Part shown: positions 35,054-43,662 of the stretch, piece after piece
How positions within the stretch are numbered: the first letter of the stretch is position 1
How the letters are laid out: each line of letters opens with the position of its first letter
DNA from: Microvirga sp.
GTDB lineage: Bacteria; Pseudomonadota; Alphaproteobacteria; Rhizobiales; Beijerinckiaceae
Direction: 5' to 3'
NCBI RefSeq assembly: GCF_014699075.1
Contig: NZ_JACXAB010000001.1
Coordinates: 62,001-126,000, forward strand
Length of the DNA: 64,000 bases
Program-made: the position numbers and the translations under genes
Notes under the pieces: generated by a model
The model's input: only the letters and a program-made list of their open reading frames with translations
Databases searched by the model: none
Told to the model about the DNA's origin: nothing

Positions 35054-35081
35054 GCCGGCGCTCCTCACTGCGAGCGCCGGC
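35054..35081 (+). terminator. stem-loop after the transporter operon
   Basis: GCCGGCGCTC and GAGCGCCGGC form a perfect 10-base stem with an 8-base loop, 22 bases after the permease stop. No T-run follows. It may only partly separate the transporter from the GMC oxidoreductase gene that starts 20 bases later. Confidence 0.6.
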
Positions 35082-35100
35082 TCATTGATTGAGCTGGACC

Positions 35101-36741
35101 ATGCCAGACAGCGAAACATTCGATTACGTCATTGTCGGTGCCGGTTCGGCCGGCTGTGTTCTCGCCAACCGCCTGTCCAAGGATTCGCGCAACGCGGTCT
35201 GCCTGCTTGAGGCTGGCGGCAAGGACAACTGGATCTGGTTTCATATTCCAGTCGGCTATCTTTTCGCCATCGGCAACCCGCGCGCCGACTGGATGTTCAA
35301 GACCGAGGCGGAGGCAGGCCTGAACGGCCGCATCCTCAACTATCCCCGCGGTAAGGTCCTGGGCGGATCCTCCGCCATCAACGCCATGATCTATATGCGC
35401 GGCCAGCGCGAGGATTACGACAACTGGCGCCAGATGGGCCTCGAAGGCTGGGGCTGGGATGACGTGCGACCGATCTTCCGGCAGCACGTCGACCATTATC
35501 TCGGCGCGGGCGAGCACCACGGCGCGGGGGGCGAATGGCGCGTCGAAGAGCCTCGCATGCGGTGGCAGATCCTGGATTCCTTCATCGAGGCTGCCGTCGA
35601 GGCCAGCATTCCCCGGGTGAGCGATTTCAATACGGGCAGCAACGAGGGTATCTCGTATTTCCACGTGAACCAGAAGAACGGGCGCCGCTGGTCGGCCGCC
35701 CGCGGCTTCCTCAAGCCGGCCCTGTCACGCTCCAATCTGAAGGTGGAAACTCACGCCCATGCCACGCGCATCCTCTTTGAGGGGAAGCGCGCCATCGGCG
35801 TGGAGATCCGGCAGCACGGCAACCTGCGGCGGGTTATGGCTCGCAAGGAGGTCATTCTGTCTGCGGGCGCCATCGCGTCGCCGCAGCTGCTGCAATTATC
35901 CGGGATCGGCAACGGCGCCTTCCTGCAGGAACGCGGGATCGACGTCGTCCATCACCTGCCGGGCGTCGGCGAGAACCTGCAGGATCATCTCCAGCTTCGG
36001 CCGATCTACAAGGTGAGCGGCGTGCGAACCCTCAACGAGGAGTACCGCTCGCTCTTCAAGAAGGGCCAGATGGCACTTGAGTATGCGCTGTTCCGCAAAG
36101 GGCCGCTCACCATGGCGCCCTCACAGCTCGGAGCTTTTACGCGCTCTTCGCCGGACTACGCCACTCCGAACCTCCAGTTCCACATCCAGCCTCTCTCGCT
36201 CGACAAGTTCGGCGAAGATCCTCACCCCTTCCCGGCCTTCACCGCGAGCGTATGCAACCTGCGGCCCACCAGCCGCGGGACAGTCAGGATCCGCGATGGC
36301 AAGTCCGGCGAGGCTCCGTCCATTCGCCCGAACTATCTTTCGACGGAAGAGGACCAGCGGGTGGCCGTGGATGCCCTGCGTCTCGTGAGGCAGATCGTTG
36401 CGATGCCGGCGCTCCAGAAATACCGCCCGGAAGAGTACAAGCCGGGCGCAACGCTCATGACCGACGAGGAACTCCTGAAAGGTGCACGGGATATCGGCAC
36501 GACAATTTTCCACCCCGTGGGTACCGCCAAGATGGGCATCGACAGTGATCCGATGGCCGTGACAGACGCACGCCTAAGGGTCCGTGGTATCGAGAGCCTT
36601 CGTGTCATCGATGCATCGGTCATGCCGACAATCACGAGCGGCAACACCAATTCACCAACGCTCATGATCGCTGATAAGGGAGCCGCGATGATCCTTGAGG
36701 ATCAGGCGGAGAACCGCGTGGAGGTTCTCCGCTCGGCGTAA
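35101..36741 (+). CDS. GMC-family FAD oxidoreductase (choline/alcohol dehydrogenase-like)
   Basis: A 546-residue flavoenzyme. 'FDYVIVGAGSAGCVLANRLS' binds the ADP part of FAD; 'KVLGGSSAINAMIYMRG' is GMC signature 1; 'AGAIASPQLLQLSGIG' is signature 2; 'FHPVGTAKMG' carries the catalytic His and 'ITSGNTNSPTLMIADKGA' closes the FAD site. It oxidises a primary alcohol; choline, polyethylene glycol or aliphatic alcohol dehydrogenases all look similar. The ATG at 35101 begins just ahead of the FAD motif; a TTG at 35089 is in frame. Position after the ABC transporter suggests it acts on the imported compound. Confidence 0.88.
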   Translation: MPDSETFDYVIVGAGSAGCVLANRLSKDSRNAVCLLEAGGKDNWIWFHIPVGYLFAIGNPRADWMFKTEAEAGLNGRILNYPRGKVLGGSSAINAMIYMRGQREDYDNWRQMGLEGWGWDDVRPIFRQHVDHYLGAGEHHGAGGEWRVEEPRMRWQILDSFIEAAVEASIPRVSDFNTGSNEGISYFHVNQKNGRRWSAARGFLKPALSRSNLKVETHAHATRILFEGKRAIGVEIRQHGNLRRVMARKEVILSAGAIASPQLLQLSGIGNGAFLQERGIDVVHHLPGVGENLQDHLQLRPIYKVSGVRTLNEEYRSLFKKGQMALEYALFRKGPLTMAPSQLGAFTRSSPDYATPNLQFHIQPLSLDKFGEDPHPFPAFTASVCNLRPTSRGTVRIRDGKSGEAPSIRPNYLSTEEDQRVAVDALRLVRQIVAMPALQKYRPEEYKPGATLMTDEELLKGARDIGTTIFHPVGTAKMGIDSDPMAVTDARLRVRGIESLRVIDASVMPTITSGNTNSPTLMIADKGAAMILEDQAENRVEVLRSA

Positions 36742-36781
36742 GCCCTCCGAGAAGCTCCTTATCCCGCTTGGCCCAAAAAGA

Positions 36782-36802
36782 AAGGGAGCCAACGGCTCCC
36801 TT
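36782..36802. terminator. bidirectional terminator hairpin
   Basis: AAGGGAGCC-aac-GGCTCCCTT is a 9-base stem with a 3-base loop between the convergent GMC gene and the first LuxR-type regulator. It is preceded on the plus strand by an A-rich run that gives a T-run for minus-strand transcription. Confidence 0.72.
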
Positions 36803-36832
36803 GAACGGCACTTCTGAGCAAACAAGATCCAA

Positions 36833-37657
36833 TCAGCTGACGGTGGCCCCCCGGCTCGCAGACAAGTGGCTTGCTGCCCAGATCGCCGCCTGAGTTCGGT
36901 TCTTGGCCTGGATCTTACGCAGAATGGCTTTCACGTGAACCTTCACGGTCGCTTCCGTAATGTCGAACTTGCGCGCGATGATCTTGTTCGAGTCTCCGTC
37001 CATCAAGCAGCGCAGAATGACTGTTTCGCGAACGGACAAGCCTTTCGCAGGAGGGCTTAGCTCTTGTGGTCCCTCCGGTGCCGACGATGCCTGCTTGCTC
37101 TGTTCGATACGGGTTTCTTGATCGCGCAGCAGATCGAGGATTGCACCAGGGAAGATGGCTTCTCCCAGGAGAACAAGGTCCAGCGACTTGACGAGAACTT
37201 CGTAGGAGATCGATTTCTTGAGGTAAGCATCCGCACCGGAACGGAACGCGGTGAGCACGTGGTTCAGATCGTATTGCTCGACCAGCATGACCACTTTCGT
37301 GTTAGGCTTCTGCTCTTTCAGCAGCTTCGTCTGACGGCAGAATTCCTCATGATCGCGGCTTGCATCCGCGATGAGAACAACAGTACCGCTGTCGGGACCG
37401 CACTGGGAACTGACCTCTGCGAGGCTTCCAGCTGCAAGTGATGGAGCATAGACGGTTTCCGATAGGATTCGCCTCAGGCCTTCCCTCAAAAGCGCATTTG
37501 GCTCGACCAGAAATGTCCTGATGGGTCTGACAGTCGCATGATCTGTCGACGAAGGCTCAACCGAGCGCGCCAATTCCATATATCTGGAATAAGCGACATC
37601 CTTAGCCGATGAGGCACCTGGATGAGGAAGACTATCAAGATCGTAGGTGTTCCGCAT
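36833..37657 (-). CDS. LuxR/NarL-type regulator with atypical receiver, copy 1
   Basis: A 274-residue protein. A receiver-like domain (about 45-170) is followed by a linker and a LuxR-type helix-turn-helix at the C-terminus ('LSVRETVILRCLMDGDSNKIIARK', 'TEATVKVHVKAILRKI'). In the receiver the beta-1 acidic pair is replaced by 'LVEPNALL', keeping one Glu; a candidate phospho-Asp is in 'LIADAS' and the Lys in 'AYLKKSIS' remains. Phosphorylation is therefore doubtful but not excluded. The ATG at 37657 has AAAGG upstream. It stands beside a similar regulator and the alginate operon, both on the same strand, which suggests control of exopolysaccharide. Confidence 0.82.
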   Translation of the reverse strand: MRNTYDLDSLPHPGASSAKDVAYSRYMELARSVEPSSTDHATVRPIRTFLVEPNALLREGLRRILSETVYAPSLAAGSLAEVSSQCGPDSGTVVLIADASRDHEEFCRQTKLLKEQKPNTKVVMLVEQYDLNHVLTAFRSGADAYLKKSISYEVLVKSLDLVLLGEAIFPGAILDLLRDQETRIEQSKQASSAPEGPQELSPPAKGLSVRETVILRCLMDGDSNKIIARKFDITEATVKVHVKAILRKIQAKNRTQAAIWAASHLSASRGATVS

Positions 37658-38188
37658 TGCAGATGCCTTTCTCGTCTTGATTCGGCGAGACAAAAGTAAA
37701 ATTTCCCTTAAGGTATCTAGCTTAAAATCTTATGGGAGGCAATCAATACCCATTCAAAACATTTTAAAGATTGTTAATCAAAAGGTATAAACGAGATATA
37801 AAGTTACTCTGTTCGATAGACAACCAAGTTCATGCTTGTTCTCTACTTGAGAGGGCAGCTGAAGTGCATGAAATATTAGATCAACAGGCAGGGTGCTTGC
37901 AACCGTCAGTGCGGCAGGACCCCATCATGGCCAGCGAGAGTCCGCGCGAACATCCTGGAAAATTCGCCATCCCGACGTAAGGCGGGACGAAGTCTCTTGA
38001 TGATCCTTCGGCTTGAAAGCGCACGATCTGCCCTGCGACGCATCGCCGGTTCCGCGATCCCATTCAGTCTGCATCACCCACTCGGATAAGGTAACCATCT
38101 CCGAAGGCTCGAATGCTTCTCCGAGTGAGACCTTGTTCAACGACGCTTGGCGCAAGCCATTTGTGCTCCGCTACACCCAGGGAGCGGT
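37658..38188. other. 531-base region between the two LuxR-type genes
   Basis: The part next to the first regulator (37680-37800) is AT-rich and likely holds its promoter. The rest is GC-richer and contains several short frames on both strands (for example 37771-37980 and 38013-38264 on plus, 37925-38155 on minus). None has a family match I recognise or a good ribosome site. It could include decayed coding DNA, but I cannot support a gene. Confidence 0.45.
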
Positions 38189-38956
38189 TCAGCGCAAACT
38201 CTGCAAGGTCAGCCTTTCGCCAGGCGGGAGCGAGAAATCTTCGTCCCGACCGGCAGATAGATGATTAACAGCCCACATGGCAGCCTGTGTTCGATTGGCG
38301 ACCCGTATCTTGCGAAGAATAGCTTTGATGTGCACTTTGACTGTCGCCTCTGCGACATCGAGCTTTCGCGCAATCACCTTGTTTGGCGCCCCCTGCATGA
38401 GGCACTGAAGGATTTCGGACTCCCTGCTTGATAGCGTCCGTATGGGCGAGTCCTGAAGCTCGGGGTTCAAAGGCATGTGAGTAGGAATGACCGTGATTGC
38501 CAACGGCTCCTGAGTGTCTACCTCGCGCTGGGCTTCCGAGATCGCGCTGAGGAAGGCCGCTGACGGAAAAACCACCTCACCCAGCATAACAAGATCGAGA
38601 TATTTGATCAGAGCTTCACACCCTGTCGTCGCAAGGCAATAGCCATCCGCGCCTGACTGGAACGCTGACTTCATGTCATCGAGATGGAAGCTGTCAGAGA
38701 GGATGACGACGCGCGCCTGAGGATATTGATCCTTGATGGACGATATCCCATGCGCCAGCTTTGATGGAAAAGAATTGGCATCAAGAATGACAAGGAAGGC
38801 CGAACCTGGCGCACCTTGATCCAGAAGGATCTCGTCGCGAGTCATCCCTTCGGAATGCAGCTTGAAGCGAGTACTTGAGAGGATGTGCTTCAAGCCTTCG
38901 CGGAGCATCGAATTCTTGCAGCTCAAGACAGTAGTGACCGGCAACAGGTTCGACAT
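38189..38956 (-). CDS. LuxR/NarL-type regulator with degenerate receiver, copy 2
   Basis: A 255-residue paralogue of the neighbouring regulator; the helix-turn-helix regions are nearly the same ('LSSRESEILQCLMQGAPNKVIARK', 'AEATVKVHIKAILRKI'). The receiver is more degenerate: beta-1 reads 'VLSCKNSML' with no acidic pair, and the conserved Lys is lost ('GYCLATTG'); only an Asp in 'LVILDANS' remains. It most likely works without phosphorylation. The ATG at 38956 has GGAAAGG upstream. It is the gene directly after the alginate operon on the same strand, with 383 bases between. Confidence 0.82.
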   Translation of the reverse strand: MSNLLPVTTVLSCKNSMLREGLKHILSSTRFKLHSEGMTRDEILLDQGAPGSAFLVILDANSFPSKLAHGISSIKDQYPQARVVILSDSFHLDDMKSAFQSGADGYCLATTGCEALIKYLDLVMLGEVVFPSAAFLSAISEAQREVDTQEPLAITVIPTHMPLNPELQDSPIRTLSSRESEILQCLMQGAPNKVIARKLDVAEATVKVHIKAILRKIRVANRTQAAMWAVNHLSAGRDEDFSLPPGERLTLQSLR

Positions 38957-39339
38957 GCGATGCGCCTTTCCGCAGAGATTACCTCCAATTGTACAATTTA
39001 GCGGGCTGCCGAACATCCCTAATAAAGAGTTAAAAAACTATGCTTAGGTGGTAGAAGCTGAAATTATGCGAATATTGTTCGCAAGAGCTTCAATTGAACT
39101 AGTCTCAATGCTAATCTCGTTCCTTAATCAAGTAATATGGAGGTGCGCCACGTCGGAATATTTACTTATATGACAAGAGGCGCAAAGTTTATATCAGTAC
39201 GTCAACATTCGCTTGAACCGAGCAACTGTCCTTGCCGAAGAAAGCAAAAGGCTGTCCTCTACGGGAAAATGAGCACGGCATATGCGCTGCGCCACATGTC
39301 CTAGAGAGTTGATATTCAGGGTTCGGATTTGACACTATA
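38957..39339. other. AT-rich region upstream of LuxR copy 2
   Basis: 383 bases between the last alginate-operon gene and the regulator. It is clearly AT-rich (39000-39200) and should hold the regulator's promoter and the end of the operon. No terminator hairpin with a T-run is evident, so read-through from the operon is possible. No gene is supported. Confidence 0.45.
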
Positions 39340-40677
39340 TCACTGTATGGCGGCTTCGCTTGCTTGAGCAGGCTCGCCGACCGAGTTTGTCGTGACTGGG
39401 TCCCTCATCGAGCTCAGCGCCACGGCAGCGAGGGGATAGCCGCTGTCCCGAGCGCTGGTAATAAGTTCAACCGCCTTGTTGAGATCGGCCGTGACGCCTA
39501 CACCCGACTTATACATGAGCCCTAGCTTATACTTGGCTTCTGGGTGTCCTGCGTCTGAAGCTTCCTGCAGCAGGGTGGCTGCCTTCTCTGGCGAGGCATC
39601 GACTCCGATCCCTTCAGAGTAAGCATGGGCGAGGCCAATAAGCGCTTCGGTGTTGCCTGCTGCCTTGGCCTTTTCGAGGGCTGCGACAATGTCAGAGACA
39701 AGCCCTCCTGGCGGCCGCAGGGCCAGCAGGCGCGAGAGGCTTTGCCCCGCCGCGATATTGGCCTTGTCCTGAGCGGCGAGGCCGTACCACTGCACCGCTC
39801 GCCGCTGATCCTCGACATCGCTGCTGCCTGAGAGTGCATTGGCCAGATGAGTGGCCGCGCCGCTATCACCGCGTTCGGCGGCGACCCGGATCAGGTGCCC
39901 TGCAGCGTCGCGGTCCTGGACACCCCGTGTCCCCCTCTCGAGATCGAGAGCAACCTGATAGACCGCGCTGGCCTTGATCTGGGCTGCGCGTTCGAAGAAC
40001 CGGAGAGCGGCCGGCATGTCTTTTGGCCCTTCCGTGCCCAAGACGAGAGCCCATCCGATCTCAAGAAGGGTGCTCCGCTGGCGCCCCTCGTTCACGCCGT
40101 CGAGCCATTTCAGGGCAGTGCCCTCGTTGCGTTCCAATCCGCGCCCGGTACCATAGGCATAGGCCGCATGAGCCATGGCACGCTCGTGCCCGACCCGTGC
40201 AGCCCACAGATACCATTCTGCCGCTTTCTTCACATCGACCGGAACACCGTCGCCGCGGTCATACATGCTGGCGATGGCGAGAACCGAACTCGACGCCCCG
40301 CGGAGGGCCTCGAAGCGGAAACGCCGTTCAAGCTTTGCACGATCGTCCGCTCCAAGAATGATCTGGTTGCGTGCCATGATCTTGGCCATGAGACGTGTCG
40401 CCTCACGGTCTCCACGTGCGGACGCAATCTTGACGGCATCGAGGCCGGTCACAAAGTCCTGCGTGTCCATCTCCACGGTCAACGCCTTCTGTCCGAGCTT
40501 GAGAAGACGCAAGGTGGACATGGCTCGGAGCTGCGCCTGAGTCGGAGGCGCGGCTGGAACGGCAACCTGAGATGATCGCGGCTGTGTTCTGGTGACCGTA
40601 TTGGAGGCTGCCATTGCGGCCGGTGCAATGCTCATCACAAGAGAGCTCAGGAGTACAATTTGGGTTGTTCTCTTCAT
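39340..40677 (-). CDS. periplasmic Sel1-repeat protein, 445 residues (last gene of alginate operon)
   Basis: The protein has a signal peptide ending 'APAAMAA' (residue 24) and no lipobox. From about residue 85 it is built of Sel1-like repeats of about 36 residues, for example 'MYDRGDGVPVDVKKAAEWYLWAARVGHERAM' split over two helices, and 'LMYKSGVGVTADLNKAVELI' near the end. AGGAGAGAC precedes the ATG. In size it is nearest to AlgK (about 475 residues), the Sel1/TPR lipoprotein that holds the Pseudomonas alginate export complex, but it lacks the lipid anchor. It likely binds partner proteins in the periplasm. Confidence 0.82.
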   Translation of the reverse strand: MKRTTQIVLLSSLVMSIAPAAMAASNTVTRTQPRSSQVAVPAAPPTQAQLRAMSTLRLLKLGQKALTVEMDTQDFVTGLDAVKIASARGDREATRLMAKIMARNQIILGADDRAKLERRFRFEALRGASSSVLAIASMYDRGDGVPVDVKKAAEWYLWAARVGHERAMAHAAYAYGTGRGLERNEGTALKWLDGVNEGRQRSTLLEIGWALVLGTEGPKDMPAALRFFERAAQIKASAVYQVALDLERGTRGVQDRDAAGHLIRVAAERGDSGAATHLANALSGSSDVEDQRRAVQWYGLAAQDKANIAAGQSLSRLLALRPPGGLVSDIVAALEKAKAAGNTEALIGLAHAYSEGIGVDASPEKAATLLQEASDAGHPEAKYKLGLMYKSGVGVTADLNKAVELITSARDSGYPLAAVALSSMRDPVTTNSVGEPAQASEAAIQ

Positions 40678-40737
40678 TTGTCTCTCCTAACCGCCAAAGG
40701 TAGACGGCCACATGCGCTCTACGTTCCAACCGCTCGT

Positions 40738-43590
40738 TTACTTCCGGGTTGCCCCTTCAGCCGTCTTCAACCATTCCTGTGCTGCGATGGGATCAACATC
40801 CGTTCCGAAGCCAAGAGTCATAGCGAGGCTCAAGCCTTGCATGGCCTCTGCATCGCCGGCCTTTGCGGCCCGTTGCAGCCATTCAGTGCTGGCGCCAGCT
40901 GAAAGCTCTACGCCATAACCGGACGCATAGGCGCGTGAAAGCTCCTTCATCGCAGCAACATCGCCAGCCTCTGCGGCTTTCCGCAGCCAGGAGGCGCCGA
41001 TATCCGGTTGTGGTGTCATCCCCAATCCAAGTTGCAAGCTGCGGCCGTATTCTCGCATGGCAGGCGCCAGGCCGCTTTCTGCGCTCTCCCTCAGGACGGC
41101 GATCGCCGCAGCTCCCTCGCTGCCGGGGGTAGCGGCAAGGCGGGACAGATCGGAGGCTACGCTGCCGTCGCCGCTGCGCAGAGCCTTCGATAGCCATTCG
41201 ACAGCCATCTGCATGTTCTGCTCACCAAACTGGCCCGACGCATAACCACGTCCCAGATACCGCATGGCATCGGCCCGTCCGGCATCGGCAGCAAGCTTGA
41301 TGTGGGTGATGGCCGCCTCTTTATCGGCCACTGCGCCAACGCCATCGATCATCGCCCTCCCCACCGCGAACAAAGCGGCAGGGTCTTTTGGGCCAGCCTG
41401 AAGATTGCCGAGGGCCTTTTCCATCCAGTACCGCGCACGATCCAGATGCTGAGCTCCGGGCGCTTTATGATAGGCTTGGGCAAGTTCGACCATGTCCCGT
41501 GCTACGCAGACCGGAAGCGCCTCAGCGCGCGAAAGCCAGCGTGCAGCCTCCGTTGCCTCCTTCGCACCTGACGCAAGCGCAATGGCAGCGCGGACATGGC
41601 CCGCGTCCGCTGCCACTCGTTTCCAGTCCTGTGCAGTCTTCCCAGTCGAAGACAGCAGATCACTTGGGGCCTCGGACAGTGCCAGCATGGCTGCCGCATT
41701 TCCGGAGGCTGCGGACGCCTGGAGAAGCTGCAGGCCCTGCAGCATATTTGCCTTGTCTCCCCGTTGCCCGATCAGAAGGCGTCCGAGCTCGAATTGGGCG
41801 CCCGGCTCCCCTTCCTGCGCGGCTTGCTCGAGAAGCGTTCTTGCTGCAGCGTCATCCCGATTCCCTTCCTCACCGCTCAGGATTCTGCGGGCCAGGAGGA
41901 GCAGGGCACGGGATCGTCCTTCTCCCGGTGCAAGCGCAGCACTCCGCCACCGATCGGCTGCCTGAACATCCTGCTTCACACCCAGACCTGACCGAAAAGC
42001 ATGGGCGAGCAGAACCATGCTTTCCCGGTCGTCACGCTCTGCGGCGCGAAGGAGAGCCGCTGCGCTCTTCTGAGCTGATCCTTGATCGGATGCATTTCGT
42101 GATGCGCCCGTCAGAATGCTGCGGACATGCCCCGTCTCCGCTGCACGGTCCAACCAAGCCCTTGCCTGATTGGCATCGGGCGCAACAATCGCGCTGCAGG
42201 CATAAAGCTCCGCAAGAACGCCCATGGCCTCAGGATGGTTGCGGGCAGCGGCTTCCTTGAGCAGACGCAAGGGGGCCTCCGGGGATCCTTCCTGGGGATG
42301 GCTCAACAGGAGTTTTGCCATGTCGGTCAGAGCTCCCACATCGCCCCTGTCCGCGGCTTGTCGATAATAGGTCAGCGCTGCCTTGACGTCGGGTTGCCCA
42401 TTCACCCCGATGGCATAGAGCCGCGCGAGGCCGACAAGAATGCTCGTGCTGTGGCTTGGCAGCCGACTTGCCTTGAGGAGGGCGTCCGCGGCCTTCGACA
42501 AATCGGGAGCAGCCCCGAACTCCCCGCGATAATGGCGAGAGAGAAGCTTGTATGCTTCAGAATCCGCATTGAGGCCGGCTCGCTCCAGCCATGTGATGCC
42601 CTTCGGGACGTCCTTGGGCGCTTTATCTCCGAGCATGAGGCGTTCGCCGAGCAGTGTCATGGCACGCGGCCTGCCGCCTTCCGCAGCCCGTTCGAGGTGG
42701 CGGATAAAACGATCCGGAGTGGCTTTGACACGCTCCTGCAGATAGATTTCGGCAAGGGCCAGATCGGCGTTCGTGTCGCCCTGGCGCGCGCCAGCCTCAA
42801 ACCATTTGATCGCCTCCTCTATGCCGCCGGGAACGAGGCTTTCGTCGCTGAGGATCAACCCGATGCGATAAAGCGCGGAGCATCGCCCTCTGCTCAGGTC
42901 TCCGTGAAGGGATTGCAGCGCAAGATTGATCAGATCCTTGGTTCCAGCCTGAGGCACCGTGCCAAGACGTCCGCTGCGCTGAAGTCGGGCCAAGCCGATC
43001 AGACCGTCAACATGACCGGCTGTCGACGCGGCACGAAGGAGGCGCTCCGCCTCCGCCAAGCTGGCACTGCTGATCCGGCCTTGCTCATGGAGCTCTGCCA
43101 GGAGAACCGACGCGTCCAAGTTCAGCATGGATGAGGCCGTTGCAAGGTGCATCGCGGCTCGCTCAGGATCGACGGGCCCTGCAATCGGATCGAGAAGCAG
43201 CTTACCAAGTCGATAATGGGCCCGGCCTCGTCCAGGCCATGCCCTGTCCGAAAGGTCTTCGAGCAGGCGCCTCGCGGCAACGGGCTCGCGCTTGAGAGCG
43301 GCACTTCCCTCAGCATAGGCAATCGCCGCATCATACATTTCCTCAGGGTCGACAACCGGCTGAGACTTGTCCCATTGACTCCAATCGCGCGTCAGAAAAG
43401 GCTTTGGAACTGGTGTGCAGATCTTGCTGAAGTCCGACGTGGGTGCCAGCGACTGAGGAGGCGTGACTTGAGCCTCGGCAGATCCGGCGAGGACGATGAA
43501 CGCGGTCAATGCCGTGCCGGCGAGAGTCGCTAAGGATTGCACCATGACGTTTCCTACTTTCATGCCGAGAGAGCGGATGAGGATCGTCAT
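40738..43590 (-). CDS. giant periplasmic Sel1-repeat protein, about 950 residues
   Basis: After a signal peptide ('VLAGSAEAQ', SPI-type) and a short linker the protein is Sel1 repeats almost to its end, more than 20 units such as 'EEAIKWFEAGARQGDTNADL' and 'TEWLQRAAKAGDAEAMQGL'. The ATG at 43590 has GGAG 7 bases upstream; an in-frame GTG at 43650 with GAGG is an alternative that would lengthen the N-terminus by 20 residues. No lipobox and no other domain are seen. It is the eighth gene of the operon. Repeats of this kind form curved scaffolds; the role is probably assembly of, or protection of polymer in, the periplasmic export path. Confidence 0.82.
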   Translation of the reverse strand: MTILIRSLGMKVGNVMVQSLATLAGTALTAFIVLAGSAEAQVTPPQSLAPTSDFSKICTPVPKPFLTRDWSQWDKSQPVVDPEEMYDAAIAYAEGSAALKREPVAARRLLEDLSDRAWPGRGRAHYRLGKLLLDPIAGPVDPERAAMHLATASSMLNLDASVLLAELHEQGRISSASLAEAERLLRAASTAGHVDGLIGLARLQRSGRLGTVPQAGTKDLINLALQSLHGDLSRGRCSALYRIGLILSDESLVPGGIEEAIKWFEAGARQGDTNADLALAEIYLQERVKATPDRFIRHLERAAEGGRPRAMTLLGERLMLGDKAPKDVPKGITWLERAGLNADSEAYKLLSRHYRGEFGAAPDLSKAADALLKASRLPSHSTSILVGLARLYAIGVNGQPDVKAALTYYRQAADRGDVGALTDMAKLLLSHPQEGSPEAPLRLLKEAAARNHPEAMGVLAELYACSAIVAPDANQARAWLDRAAETGHVRSILTGASRNASDQGSAQKSAAALLRAAERDDRESMVLLAHAFRSGLGVKQDVQAADRWRSAALAPGEGRSRALLLLARRILSGEEGNRDDAAARTLLEQAAQEGEPGAQFELGRLLIGQRGDKANMLQGLQLLQASAASGNAAAMLALSEAPSDLLSSTGKTAQDWKRVAADAGHVRAAIALASGAKEATEAARWLSRAEALPVCVARDMVELAQAYHKAPGAQHLDRARYWMEKALGNLQAGPKDPAALFAVGRAMIDGVGAVADKEAAITHIKLAADAGRADAMRYLGRGYASGQFGEQNMQMAVEWLSKALRSGDGSVASDLSRLAATPGSEGAAAIAVLRESAESGLAPAMREYGRSLQLGLGMTPQPDIGASWLRKAAEAGDVAAMKELSRAYASGYGVELSAGASTEWLQRAAKAGDAEAMQGLSLAMTLGFGTDVDPIAAQEWLKTAEGATRK

Positions 43591-43662
43591 TGCCACGCTC
43601 CGTTCTGCTTGAACCTGCTCCGAGGCTCGCCGCCTCACACTGATTGCCACGTGGTCAACCTC

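Noticed and set aside
37771..38264. Short plus-strand frames between the LuxR genes
   Set aside because: No ribosome sites or family matches; could be decayed DNA but not supported as genes.
41388..42260. Plus-strand frame of 290 codons opposite the Sel1 gene
   Set aside because: Antisense shadow; periodicity only mirrors the Sel1 repeats.
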